The notes beneath the pieces are model-generated. The model saw only the letters and a program-made list of their open reading frames with translations. It ran no database searches and was not told the origin of the DNA. Of a stretch of 64,000 bases of DNA, positions 18,925 through 27,259 are shown piece by piece. Made by a program: the position numbers and the translations under genes. Every line of letters begins with the position of its first letter. The stretch's first letter is position 1. This DNA is from Peptoniphilus faecalis. GTDB lineage: Bacteria > Bacillota > Clostridia > Tissierellales > Peptoniphilaceae. The DNA is taken from positions 1-64,000 of the forward strand of contig NZ_JABDSR010000001.1 in the NCBI RefSeq assembly GCF_012976305.1, read 5' to 3'.

Positions 18925-20172
18925 CTATATATTTCTTTCTTTTGAACCCTTTCCTTTTGCAATAATTTCTCCCTTTATTTCAAATTCTTTAACTTCGCCA
19001 CCATCAATATTAAAACTTATAACTCCATCGCCCCTTGTTTCAATATTTTCTCCGACAAATAATTTTTCTATTATTGCACCTTCAAGCACGCTTATTCCAT
19101 CTGCTTTTAAAGTTTTTATAACGCCTTTTACAAGTGTTTCTCCTTCTCCACCAAAGGTTTCAACTGATTTAGTAATAGTGATTTCCCCTACTGGTTTTGA
19201 AAATTGCATACCAATGGATCCGTCTCCAACAGTTTTTATTGAATAAAATGTGGCATTATTTATAGTACCGTCGTATTGGTTAAATCCTCTGGCGCCTTTA
19301 CCATAAGTTTCAATTGCTTTGTTTGCAAGGAACTTTTTAACTGTTCCAAAATTTACAAATCCGATACCACTTGAGCCATAGCTAATTACTTTTTCATTTG
19401 TTGTCCAATCATCCACAACTCCCCATACATCAAGAACCATATCGTTGTTTCCATATGTTTTAACAACTCCATTTGAAACAATTTTATTTGCATGAGCACC
19501 ATAGACAATAAATATAGCACCTGTAATTAAATTAGGTTGACCCGTTGGAATCATTCCATTTGAATATATCTCTTTTGTTTCAAGTTCCTTTACTGTAACT
19601 TTTCCACCTTCGTCATTAAAGCCTGATATAAAAACTCCACTTCCAAAGACAGGTGAAAGTTCTCTTCCTATTTTTAATCCCTTAATATTTGCTGTTATTT
19701 CGCTATCTTTAGATGGATTAAAGTTATAAATTGTAAATGCTCCTTGGTATACAATTACGCCATATTTCATAGGTCTTTCTACAAATCCTCTTGCATCAGC
19801 AGCAACAATATCAAGGTTTTCAACATTTAAGTTTAAAAACTTATTGTTCCCTCTTGTAAGAATTTGAACTACACCTGTAACTGTAAGATCTTTTAGGGAT
19901 ATATCTTTTAAATCTTCTAATTCTGAATTTATAAAGATGGCTCTTTCCTTATGTGATGTTTGAATTGCAAGATTCTTAATCTCATTATCGCCTTCAAGTC
20001 CAATTCCTTCACCATTCATAAAACTTATAAGAACATCTTTATTTTTACCAACAAGTTTCTTTCCTTTTTTCAATGTGATTGAATTTGGAATTGTAAATGA
20101 ATTATAAATTTCAATTAAATCTTCCTTTGAATTTAAAGCCCTTTGTAGTTCTACATAGTTTTTTACCTTCAT
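18925..20172 (-). CDS. Predicted parallel beta-helix protein of unknown function
   Basis: A 415-residue protein that I do not recognise as a named family. From about residue 10 it is built of irregular ~20-30-residue repeats rich in alternating hydrophobics, Gly and Asn turns (for example ETYGKGARGFNQYDGTINN, VKTYGNNDMVLDVWG, ENIETRGDGVISFNIDGG), the look of a right-handed parallel beta-helix. No signal peptide, membrane segment or catalytic motif is visible, so it is probably cytoplasmic. It has a perfect AGGAGGT ribosome binding site. It is downstream of the acetyltransferase gene by 14 bp and likely co-transcribed with it. Confidence 0.6.
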   Translation of the reverse strand: MKVKNYVELQRALNSKEDLIEIYNSFTIPNSITLKKGKKLVGKNKDVLISFMNGEGIGLEGDNEIKNLAIQTSHKERAIFINSELEDLKDISLKDLTVTGVVQILTRGNNKFLNLNVENLDIVAADARGFVERPMKYGVIVYQGAFTIYNFNPSKDSEITANIKGLKIGRELSPVFGSGVFISGFNDEGGKVTVKELETKEIYSNGMIPTGQPNLITGAIFIVYGAHANKIVSNGVVKTYGNNDMVLDVWGVVDDWTTNEKVISYGSSGIGFVNFGTVKKFLANKAIETYGKGARGFNQYDGTINNATFYSIKTVGDGSIGMQFSKPVGEITITKSVETFGGEGETLVKGVIKTLKADGISVLEGAIIEKLFVGENIETRGDGVISFNIDGGEVKEFEIKGEIIAKGKGSKERNI

Positions 20173-20186
20173 AATCTACCTCCTGA

Positions 20187-20462
20187 TTAAAAAAGAACGT
20201 CATTATATTCAAGTTTTTTTTCAAATTCTTTTTTTGCATATGGACATAGCGGAATAATTTTTACATTTTCTTTTCTTGCATTTTCAACTATCTTTTCTAC
20301 AAGTTTTGAAGCATATCCTTTGCCTCTTAAACTTTCATCCACATATGTGTGATCTATAATCCATTTCGCATCTGAAGGTGAAAATGTAGACTCTCCAACA
20401 AGGTTGTCTTTCTCATCGTAAAGTGCCGCTCTATTTCTATTTTTTTCAAATTCTACTCTCAT
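20187..20462 (-). CDS. Small GNAT-like N-acetyltransferase (YjdJ type)
   Basis: A 91-residue minimal GCN5-related acetyltransferase of the COG2388 type. The acetyl-CoA loop is visible as VDESLRGKGYASKLVEKIV, followed by IIPLCPYAKKEFEK. It lacks the extra N-terminal strands of full GNATs, as is normal for this group. The substrate is unknown. It lies between pirin (95 bp, with a terminator) and the beta-helix gene. Confidence 0.85.
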   Translation of the reverse strand: MRVEFEKNRNRAALYDEKDNLVGESTFSPSDAKWIIDHTYVDESLRGKGYASKLVEKIVENARKENVKIIPLCPYAKKEFEKKLEYNDVLF

Positions 20463-20522
20463 TATTTCTCCTTTATACTAATAAAAAACATCCTAATCTT
20501 AAAAATTTTAAACTCTTTTTAA

Positions 20523-20557
20523 ATTATAAAAGTGAGCTTAAAACTCACTTCTATAAT
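20523..20557 (-). terminator. Terminator of the pirin gene
   Basis: Fourteen-base arms (ATTATAGAAGTGAG / CTCACTTTTATAAT on the minus strand, one mismatch) immediately after the pirin stop codon, followed by a T/A-rich tail. Confidence 0.7.
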
Positions 20558-21406
20558 TTAATCGGCATTAAATTCAATTTTTTCCTTTATAAATGTTCCA
20601 TTTCTAAGATCTTCATAAGCTTGTCTGATTTCTTTTGAAGTGTTCATTACAATAGGACCTGCCCATGCAACTTCTTCATTAAGTTTGTCAGAACTCATGA
20701 ACAATACTTGTGCCTTATTGTCTCCATTTTTAATTGTTAACTTGTCGCCTTCTGATAGTTTTGCAGCTGTTTTTTCTTCTATATGTTCATCTCCAACATA
20801 AACATCTCCAATAAGTGTGAAAATCATGACAGATTTATTGTGATCTGTTTCAATTGTAAATTCTTTGTTTGGCTCCAAGTGAATATCATAATAATCAAGT
20901 GGCAAGTGTTCTCCCTCAAAACCACGATGTTCTTTGTAAGTTCCAGCAAGCAAGCGAATCATGCCACTATCAATATCAATTTCTTCAATCTCATCTCTAT
21001 GAATCTTATTATAAGTTGGCTTACTCATCTTTTCCTTTTGTGGTAGATTTAGCCAAAGTTGAACACCAAGAAGTCTATCGGATGCTGGAACCATTTCCTC
21101 ATGTTCAATCCCAGATCCTGAATTCATCCATTGAACCTCTCCATCGCCAATTCCATCTTCATTGCCAAGAGTGTCTTTGTGAACCATTTTTCCCTTGTAA
21201 AGATAGCTAACTGTTTCAATTCCTCTATGTGGATGCATTGGAAAACCTGCAGTATATTCCTCTGGATTTGTACTGTCAAAGGAGTCAAGCATTAAGATTG
21301 GATCGAAATCCTCTACAGTTTCATGCCCCAAAACTCTTACCAGGCTTACTCCTGCACCGTCTTTCGTTCTAAAACCTTGTACTTTTTTAATTACTTTTCT
21401 TTCCAT
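20558..21406 (-). CDS. Pirin-family protein
   Basis: A bicupin protein of about 283 residues. The N-terminal cupin carries the conserved MHPHRGIETVSYL metal ligands and GDVQWM-like GEVQWMNSGSGIEHEE; the C-terminal pirin domain ends with PIVMNTSKEI. Bacterial pirins act as quercetinases or redox-sensing regulators; which applies here is unknown. I chose the internal ATG at 21406 because a GGAGGT box sits five bases before it; the upstream ATG at 21418 has none. It overlaps the end of marR by 20 bp, so the two are probably one transcript. Confidence 0.9.
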   Translation of the reverse strand: MERKVIKKVQGFRTKDGAGVSLVRVLGHETVEDFDPILMLDSFDSTNPEEYTAGFPMHPHRGIETVSYLYKGKMVHKDTLGNEDGIGDGEVQWMNSGSGIEHEEMVPASDRLLGVQLWLNLPQKEKMSKPTYNKIHRDEIEEIDIDSGMIRLLAGTYKEHRGFEGEHLPLDYYDIHLEPNKEFTIETDHNKSVMIFTLIGDVYVGDEHIEEKTAAKLSEGDKLTIKNGDNKAQVLFMSSDKLNEEVAWAGPIVMNTSKEIRQAYEDLRNGTFIKEKIEFNAD

Positions 21407-21818
21407 ATATACCTCCAATTTTCTTTAAAATTATGAGCAAATTTTCTTTTTCTTCTTCTGTTAACATTAAAAAAGACTCTTCTAACATTTCTGTATTTCT
21501 AACAACAACCCTTTCAATGACATCTCTTCCCTTGTCCTTTAGGTGTAAAATGCAAACTCTCTTGTCGCTTTCACAAGGAATTTTTTCGATATAATCAAGT
21601 TTTACCAAATTGTTTACAATAACAGAAATAGTTCCAACACTGCTTAAAATCTTTCTCATTACATTTCCAATGCTCATATCTCCCTTACTATAAAGAACTT
21701 CCAAAACTTCAAACTGTCCAAAGGTCAAACCTTCCTCCTGAGCAAGTTTCATGGTTTTCTTATCGATCTTATCAATGCATCTATGAAGTGCTACTATTAA
21801 TTTTAACGAAATATCCAT
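21387..21818 (-). CDS. MarR-family transcriptional regulator
   Basis: A winged-helix regulator of about 143 residues with the MarR layout: helix GLTFGQFEVLEVLYSKGDMSI, recognition helix SSVGTISVIVNNLVKLDYI, wing CESDKRVCILHLKDKG, and C-terminal dimer helices. Two cysteines in the wing region (~107 and 113 by this start) could make it thiol-responsive like OhrR/MhqR-type sensors; that is inference. The start at 21818 has a GAGGGAG box. A near-palindrome resembling the one before the FMN-reductase gene lies 15 bp upstream, suggesting autoregulation. Confidence 0.9.
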   Translation of the reverse strand: MDISLKLIVALHRCIDKIDKKTMKLAQEEGLTFGQFEVLEVLYSKGDMSIGNVMRKILSSVGTISVIVNNLVKLDYIEKIPCESDKRVCILHLKDKGRDVIERVVVRNTEMLEESFLMLTEEEKENLLIILKKIGGIYGKKSN

Positions 21819-21832
21819 ATACTCCCTCAATA

Positions 21833-21844
21833 ATCTAACTGGAT
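21833..21844. promoter_or_regulatory. Candidate MarR operator upstream of marR
   Basis: ATCTAACTGGAT differs at two positions from the core ATCTAATTAGAT of the perfect palindrome upstream of the FMN-reductase gene. It lies just before the marR ribosome binding site. Binding is inferred from symmetry and position. Confidence 0.45.
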
Positions 21845-21914
21845 ATATTGCCATCAAAAATAATTTAAAACAAATATCCTTTTCTTACAAAGTGAGCTTT
21901 ATTAAATTAGCCTC

Positions 21915-22514
21915 TTATTTACTAAACAAAATTTTTGCAAATTCTTCTTTTGTTTCTTCCCTATTCCAATCTCTTTGAAGTTCACAAGCAAGTTGTGCGA
22001 AACTAATAAGTTTTGCTCCAGCTTGTTCCATACGTCTAAGTGCAGCTTTGTGTGCAACTTCACTTGTTCCTCCAACGGCATCTACTACAACATAGACCTC
22101 ATACCCTTCCTTTAAAGCATCAAGTGCTGGAAAGCTAAGGCATGCCTCTGTCCAAAGTGCTGTCATAATAAGCTTCTTTCTTCCAGTTTTCTTTACAGCA
22201 TCATAAAACTCCTCATCTTCCCAAGAATTTATTGTAGTTCTATCAACTGGTTCAATATCTGGGAAAACTTCTCCAATTTCTTTTATTTGAGGTTCATTTT
22301 CACCATTTTTTACATTAACTGTGCTTAAAACTGTTGGAAGTTTAAAAAGTTTCGCAAGCTTTGCAGTCTTTGTAATATTTTTTACAAGTTCTTCTTGATC
22401 CATACTTTTTATAGAACTAACTTGAATAGGTTGATAGTCTATTGCTATAAAAGCTGCGTTTTCTGGTGTTAGTAAATGATCGACTTTTTGATCTCTAATT
22501 TTTTTTGAATTCAT
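21915..22514 (-). CDS. Isochorismatase-like hydrolase (YcaC type)
   Basis: A cysteine hydrolase of about 199 residues. The catalytic Asp is in AAFIAIDYQ, and the catalytic Cys lies in TALWTEACLSFPALDA, matching the YcaC subgroup of the isochorismatase superfamily. Substrate unknown. The start at 22514 is preferred because AAGGAGG precedes it; an upstream ATG at 22535 lacks this. It lies between the FMN reductase (122-bp gap) and marR (about 95 bp from its chosen start). Confidence 0.88.
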   Translation of the reverse strand: MNSKKIRDQKVDHLLTPENAAFIAIDYQPIQVSSIKSMDQEELVKNITKTAKLAKLFKLPTVLSTVNVKNGENEPQIKEIGEVFPDIEPVDRTTINSWEDEEFYDAVKKTGRKKLIMTALWTEACLSFPALDALKEGYEVYVVVDAVGGTSEVAHKAALRRMEQAGAKLISFAQLACELQRDWNREETKEEFAKILFSK

Positions 22515-22636
22515 AATATCCTCCTTGAATTTCACTAATTTAAATATTTATCATTTAAAGCATAAATTGCTTTTTTAATAACTTTTGCTAAAGCTTTTTA
22601 ATTAATTTAAATAAATTGATACTTTTATTAATATAA

Positions 22637-23185
22637 TTATTTTCTATTTATTAATTTTGCGTGCTCAACAAAACTAAGAACAGCCTTCTCTAAAAACTCT
22701 CTAGTTCCTTCTACCATTTTTTTGTCTTCATCAAAAAGATCTTGAACCTTTGATAGATAAACTTCTGGTTGTTGCATAGGAATCAAATCCACATAAATAA
22801 AGGATTGACGAAGTGCGTGATTTGCTGCCATCGCTCCAAATCCACCAATGGATGCACTAAAAACTGCTGCCGGCTTTTTCTTAAATCCACTGCCTTCTGG
22901 ATCTCTTGATACTACATCAATTACATTTTTTATTGCAGGTGTGTAACTTCTGTTGTATTCTGGTGTGAAGAAAATAAAACCATCATATTTTTTTACCTCT
23001 TCTCTTATTTTTTTAAAATTTTCATTTGGCTCGTCTTCGTCCAAATCTTGATTATATAGTGGAACATTTGAAATATCAATAATATTTGCTTCCACATCCT
23101 CTGGAAATAATTCCTTTGCTGTTAATGCTACCAACTTATTCCACGATTCTTTTCTTAAAGAACCTACAATTAATCCAATTTTCAT
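22637..23185 (-). CDS. NADPH-dependent FMN reductase (quinone/azo reductase type)
   Basis: A 182-residue flavodoxin-fold reductase. The phosphate loop GSLRKESWNK (residues 8-17), the flavin-contact motif TPEYNRSYTPAIKNVIDVVS, and SASIGGFGAM place it with YieF/ChrR-type NADPH:quinone/FMN reductases. Such enzymes do two-electron reduction of quinones and protect from redox cycling. The 16-bp palindrome right upstream fits control by the neighbouring MarR protein. Confidence 0.9.
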   Translation of the reverse strand: MKIGLIVGSLRKESWNKLVALTAKELFPEDVEANIIDISNVPLYNQDLDEDEPNENFKKIREEVKKYDGFIFFTPEYNRSYTPAIKNVIDVVSRDPEGSGFKKKPAAVFSASIGGFGAMAANHALRQSFIYVDLIPMQQPEVYLSKVQDLFDEDKKMVEGTREFLEKAVLSFVEHAKLINRK

Positions 23186-23201
23186 AAAACCATCCTTAAA
23201 T

Positions 23202-23217
23202 ACATCTAATTAGATGT
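23202..23217. promoter_or_regulatory. Perfect 16-bp palindrome, candidate MarR operator
   Basis: acatctaattagatgt is an exact palindrome, located between the promoter region and the ribosome binding site of the FMN-reductase gene. MarR-family proteins bind such 14-18-bp dyads. A two-mismatch version of the core stands before marR. Confidence 0.6.
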
Positions 23218-23236
23218 TTATTTTTTGTAAAAATTT

Positions 23237-23278
23237 TTAGCATGAATTTAAGTTTAATTTTTTAAAAGATCATGCTAA
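23237..23278. repeat. Long-armed inverted repeat between GST and FMN-reductase genes
   Basis: Nine-base perfect arms (ttagcatga at 23237-23245 and tcatgctaa at 23270-23278) with a 24-base AT-rich loop. It could be an additional leftward terminator for the GST gene or a regulatory stem before the FMN-reductase gene. Confidence 0.45.
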
Positions 23279-23285
23279 AACCTAG

Positions 23286-23304
23286 TAAAAAGTCTTTTAA
23301 AGAC
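23286..23304 (-). terminator. Possible terminator of the GST gene
   Basis: Short GTCTTT/AAAGAC stem followed on the minus strand by TTTTTAC, immediately after the GST stop codon. The stem is short, so confidence is moderate. Confidence 0.5.
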
Positions 23305-23307
23305 CTA

Positions 23308-23925
23308 TTAAATTTCTTTTGTAGAAAGTTCTATAATATTTTGAACTTCCTCGTCATTTTCCATAGTTTCCATAAACTTCTTTAAATTTGGATATTCAGT
23401 CCAAGACTTTGGTGTCTTTGAAAGCCAACGGCTTAAAATATAAGCATAGGCATCAAGAACTGTTCTTTTATTCTTGTAAATATGAGTTTTTCCCTCAAGC
23501 ATATTGTCCAAAATTATTGCAACGCTATCAATTTTTTTATATGCAGCTTCAACAACCTTCTCTAAATCTTTCTCATCTCTACTTGTTGTGTAATTTTTAG
23601 GGCCAAACATTGGCCAAAAAGCTGGATGATAGTCTGCAGACAAAAATGCTGAAATCTGATTAAATAAAAATTCATCTTCAAGACCTTCGTCTGGTCCTAA
23701 ATCTTTTTCTTTGTACTTATCTGCAATATATGATAATATTGCACCTGCTTGGGTTTTTATATTTCCATCTCCCGTATCAAGAGCAGGGACCGCTCCAGAG
23801 GGATTGATCTTCTTGTATTCATAAGATCCCAACTTAACTCTTTCTGTCTCAAAATCTGCTCCTAACCAATGAAGAGCAATCCAAATGGATACAGCACATG
23901 TACCCGGTGCATAATAAAGCTTCAT
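23308..23925 (-). CDS. Glutathione S-transferase family protein (beta-class-like)
   Basis: A 205-residue protein with an N-terminal thioredoxin-like fold (MKLYYAPGTCAVSIW, with Cys10 as in bacterial beta-class GSTs, and GAVPALDTGDG, the cis-Pro loop) and an all-helical C-terminal domain. It would conjugate or reduce electrophiles using glutathione or another thiol. GSTs are common in Proteobacteria and rare in anaerobic Firmicutes, so acquisition by transfer is plausible. Whether this host makes glutathione cannot be told from the window. It has a GGAGG ribosome binding site and lies upstream of the FMN reductase. Confidence 0.85.
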   Translation of the reverse strand: MKLYYAPGTCAVSIWIALHWLGADFETERVKLGSYEYKKINPSGAVPALDTGDGNIKTQAGAILSYIADKYKEKDLGPDEGLEDEFLFNQISAFLSADYHPAFWPMFGPKNYTTSRDEKDLEKVVEAAYKKIDSVAIILDNMLEGKTHIYKNKRTVLDAYAYILSRWLSKTPKSWTEYPNLKKFMETMENDEEVQNIIELSTKEI

Positions 23926-24094
23926 AAAATCCTCCTTTAAAATAAATCTAAATATAACTTCAAAAGTTTTTTAAATTCATTCTATAATTTTATACCCAAA
24001 TATTAAAACAATAAACTCGTCAACATTAATATAACATCATAAGTTTAGATTCACAGGTTCATCTTTTTCTAATAGCTACCAATACTTTTCAAAA

Positions 24095-26527
24095 TTAAAT
24101 TGTTCTAATTAAATCAATGGTTGGTCTTTCTAGTATTCTCTTTAAGGAGAAATGATAGATAATTAGATTAATACCATAGACGACTAATGAAAATCCTAAG
24201 AAACTTTTATAGTCATAATATTTTATTAAAGTACTCATCCTTAAACTAGGGGCTACTAATGATATTATAAGCATTACAGCTAAACTCACCATAATAGAAA
24301 TTATAAAGGATTTTACCTGTTCTCCAATAAATTCTTTTTGATAGATGTTCTTTAACTCATCTACGTCCATACCACAAGAGTAAAGACTTCCGATTTCTTT
24401 TTTTCTGCTCATTAGACTTAAATTAATTGAAGAGTAGCCGTTGGTAATATTTAGTACAAAAATTATAAATCCAATACTTACCACTATTTTAATTAGAGCT
24501 TGTAAGCTTTTAAACTCTTTTTCTTCTAGCTCATCACCAGCAATAATATTAAATCTATCTTCAGGTGAAATTTGTTCCCTGATCATGGCTTCTACATATT
24601 CTTTTACATCTTTGGTATCCGAATCTTTTACCTTCATATTTAATGTATAAGCATAGTTTGTATATTTTTCATCTCCGGACTCTTCCATAAGTTTAAAATA
24701 AGTGTCAAAATCTGTATAAACTTTTACATCGAATGGTCTTGTTTTCGACTTAAATTTCCCCAAATCTGTTATAGTCTTTGAAATTTTAATCGTCTTCTTA
24801 TAATCATTTAAGTTAATATCTAAAGTCTGTGGGTTTTCGAAATAGGGAATCCTCTTTGCCTTGGCTATTGGAATAGAAGAATCTTCTTGAATTGTATTGT
24901 AGAGGACAAATTCACCCTTCTTTCCTCCAAGTTCTTTAAAGTCACTTTCTTCCAAGGCGATAATAAATCCATCCATACCCTCTGCCTTATATTTTTCTAT
25001 ATTCTTTTTCGCTTCCTCATCTAAACCAGCTGCCTTTGCTTCTTTTGAAAATTCATTTGTGTTTTCCACTTGAACATACTTATCTTTTGAAATATAAGAC
25101 TTCTCGTTAGGAATTTTATCTACAATTTCTTTTAATATTTTTGGTACTTGATTCTTTTCACTAAAATAATAAACAGAGAAATTATAGCCATCATCGTAAA
25201 ACAAAAAATCTCTGTAGTAACTTGAGATACCTATGATGATTATAAACACTGAAATAATTATTATTCCTATGGCAGAAATATATCTCTGTGATTTTATTGA
25301 AGCTAAGTTGTTGAGTTTTAATTCCTTCCAAAAATCTTTGGCTCTTTTCTTCTTTGATTTTGAAAAATCTATATTCCCTCTTATGCCGTCTATAATATTT
25401 ATTTTAGAAATCTTTTTCGCAGGGGATTTAATAGCTAATGCTACAATCACAAAGGAAACTACAAGTATTGCCAAACTTAATAAGGGATTAAATTTCATCA
25501 CTTCAAAGGCACTTACTCCTTCACCTTTTGTTATGTTTTTATACAAACAATACATAAAGAAAAATCCTGCAATGTGTCCTAAGAGTATTGGAATTGCAGT
25601 TGTAACAAGTCCTTCCTTTAGAAGTAAGAGATAAATTTGTCCATTGGTAGATCCAATAGATTTATAGATGGAAAGCTCTCTAATCTTCCTTAGCCCCCAA
25701 ACCCAAAATATGTTTTTTATAAAAAACACAAATATTGCTATGCATCCAATAACTGATAGAACAAGAACTGCCTTGCTCATTATATTTTGTAAGGGTTCAT
25801 TTTCTACTCCATAATAGTTCATAAGACTTTCAGAAAATTCTAAAGTAACATTTTTGTCCAAAGTCTGGTTGATTTCTGCTTGAATTTTATCTCTATTTTT
25901 GTAAGCTTCTTCAAATGAATGAAATTTTACAAAGGTTCTGAAGGTGACCATTTTATCTTGTAGCCCTAGAGCAAAACTTAGTTTACTGTACTTGTTGTAG
26001 ACATCTCCGTAAACACCAACTAAAGTAAAGCTTTTAGAGCCTTGACTCTCAAATTTTTCCCTGTCAGTATTTGCACTTGTGGGACCTATCTCTTCGCCAT
26101 TCAGAAACCTTTTGCCCAAATCAAGTTCTAGCTTGTCGCCTATTTTAAGTTTATTTTTCTCTACGAGGCTTTCAGATAAAACAATTTCGTCTTCCTTTGT
26201 AGCAAATCTGCCTTCAATTAATCTTGAATACTCCCTCATCTTATTGATTGCTTGGTCTTGGTAGTTGATAACGACTAAATCGTCTGCAAGTTTTCCGTTG
26301 TCAGGATTAAGAGACATTTTTCCGACCAAATCTATATCTTCAATGGACTTTAGTTTTTCAATATCTTCATTTGAGAGTTCTTCTTTGATCTCCCCATGAT
26401 AAAAACTTGAAGCCATGTAATAACCATAGTTAGCCCTCATATTTGTATATCCATAGTAAAAAATTACAGTGAAGAACAGACTTACAATAAATAAGGAAAT
26501 AAAAATAGGAAAATTCTTCTTATTCAT
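24095..26527 (-). CDS. ABC transporter permease, FtsX/MacB-like (module 1)
   Basis: A membrane protein of about 810 residues with an N-terminal membrane segment, a large extracellular domain (MacB_PCD-like, ~40-250), a three-helix FtsX block (~255-370), a further segment near 420-440 followed by a second extracellular domain, and a C-terminal FtsX block (~680-800). This layout matches BceB/VraG-like and related peptide-handling permeases. I place the start at 26527, because AGGAG lies nine bases before it and abuts the alternative upstream ATG. It overlaps the ATPase gene and should form a complex with it. Confidence 0.85.
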   Translation of the reverse strand: MNKKNFPIFISLFIVSLFFTVIFYYGYTNMRANYGYYMASSFYHGEIKEELSNEDIEKLKSIEDIDLVGKMSLNPDNGKLADDLVVINYQDQAINKMREYSRLIEGRFATKEDEIVLSESLVEKNKLKIGDKLELDLGKRFLNGEEIGPTSANTDREKFESQGSKSFTLVGVYGDVYNKYSKLSFALGLQDKMVTFRTFVKFHSFEEAYKNRDKIQAEINQTLDKNVTLEFSESLMNYYGVENEPLQNIMSKAVLVLSVIGCIAIFVFFIKNIFWVWGLRKIRELSIYKSIGSTNGQIYLLLLKEGLVTTAIPILLGHIAGFFFMYCLYKNITKGEGVSAFEVMKFNPLLSLAILVVSFVIVALAIKSPAKKISKINIIDGIRGNIDFSKSKKKRAKDFWKELKLNNLASIKSQRYISAIGIIIISVFIIIIGISSYYRDFLFYDDGYNFSVYYFSEKNQVPKILKEIVDKIPNEKSYISKDKYVQVENTNEFSKEAKAAGLDEEAKKNIEKYKAEGMDGFIIALEESDFKELGGKKGEFVLYNTIQEDSSIPIAKAKRIPYFENPQTLDINLNDYKKTIKISKTITDLGKFKSKTRPFDVKVYTDFDTYFKLMEESGDEKYTNYAYTLNMKVKDSDTKDVKEYVEAMIREQISPEDRFNIIAGDELEEKEFKSLQALIKIVVSIGFIIFVLNITNGYSSINLSLMSRKKEIGSLYSCGMDVDELKNIYQKEFIGEQVKSFIISIMVSLAVMLIISLVAPSLRMSTLIKYYDYKSFLGFSLVVYGINLIIYHFSLKRILERPTIDLIRTI

Positions 26528-27200
26528 TTCTCTCATCTCCTATAATTTTTCCATCGACTATTGTAATAATACGATTTGTTTGTAAGGCTATTTCTTCGTC
26601 ATGAGTGATTAGGATAATAGTTTGTTTTAAAGTTTTGTTAAAATATTTAAAAATCTCTATTATTTCTTTAGAGTTTTTTCTGTCTAAATTACCTGTTGGT
26701 TCATCCGCTAATATTATAGATGGATTGTAGATAAGACTTCTAGCTATGGCAACTCTTTGTTGTTGTCCTCCAGACAGTTCATTTGGGAAAGAATTGAGTT
26801 TCTTTTCTATGCCAAGTTTTGTTACGATGTCTAAAAAATCTTTCTCATTTACCTTTCTTTTATCAAGCTTTAAGGGAAGCTCTATATTATGTCCTACTGT
26901 TAAATTTGGTATTAGATTGTAAAACTGATAGATAAGTCCTACTTTTCTTCTCCTGAAATAAGCCAGTTCCTTTGAAGAATACTTTGAAATGTCGTTACCA
27001 TCAATATAGACCTTGCCATCGTCTGGACTATCTACTCCACCTATGATATGTAGGAGGGTTGATTTACCCGACCCGCTAGGGCCTACAATTGCAACAAATT
27101 CCCCTCTTTCAATCTGAAGGTCAATACCATCTAAGGCTACGACCTTATTATTTTCATCTCCATATTCTTTTCTTAAATTTTCAACTTTTAATATTTCCAT
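26520..27200 (-). CDS. ABC transporter ATP-binding protein (module 1)
   Basis: A 226-residue LolD/MacB-type ATPase: Walker A GPSGSGKSTLLHIIGG (~39-54), Q-loop YQFYNLIPNLT, signature LSGGQQQRVAIARS, Walker B IILADEPTGNLD, H-loop LITHDEE. It pairs with the overlapping permease. The upstream 11-bp-spaced direct repeat suggests control by the nearby response regulator. Confidence 0.95.
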   Translation of the reverse strand: MEILKVENLRKEYGDENNKVVALDGIDLQIERGEFVAIVGPSGSGKSTLLHIIGGVDSPDDGKVYIDGNDISKYSSKELAYFRRRKVGLIYQFYNLIPNLTVGHNIELPLKLDKRKVNEKDFLDIVTKLGIEKKLNSFPNELSGGQQQRVAIARSLIYNPSIILADEPTGNLDRKNSKEIIEIFKYFNKTLKQTIILITHDEEIALQTNRIITIVDGKIIGDERNE

Positions 27201-27242
27201 ACTTGCCTCCTATTCAAACTTGGAGCAAGCATATAAAAGTAA

Positions 27243-27259
27243 AGTGATTTTTAGGTGAC
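27243..27259 (-). promoter_or_regulatory. Direct-repeat response-regulator box before ABC module 1
   Basis: On the minus strand, GTCAC(C) and ATCAC(T) are repeated with an 11-bp period, in the -35 zone of the ABC ATPase gene and overlapping the histidine-kinase stop codon. The same kind of repeat occurs before ABC module 2 (50081-50098). One helical turn spacing is typical for OmpR-family dimers. Confidence 0.5.

Noticed and set aside
22540-22602. About 20 open minus-strand codons reading KALAKVIKKAIYALNDKYLN
   Set aside because: Protein-like but bounded by a stop just upstream and too short to support; could be the relic of a gene end.
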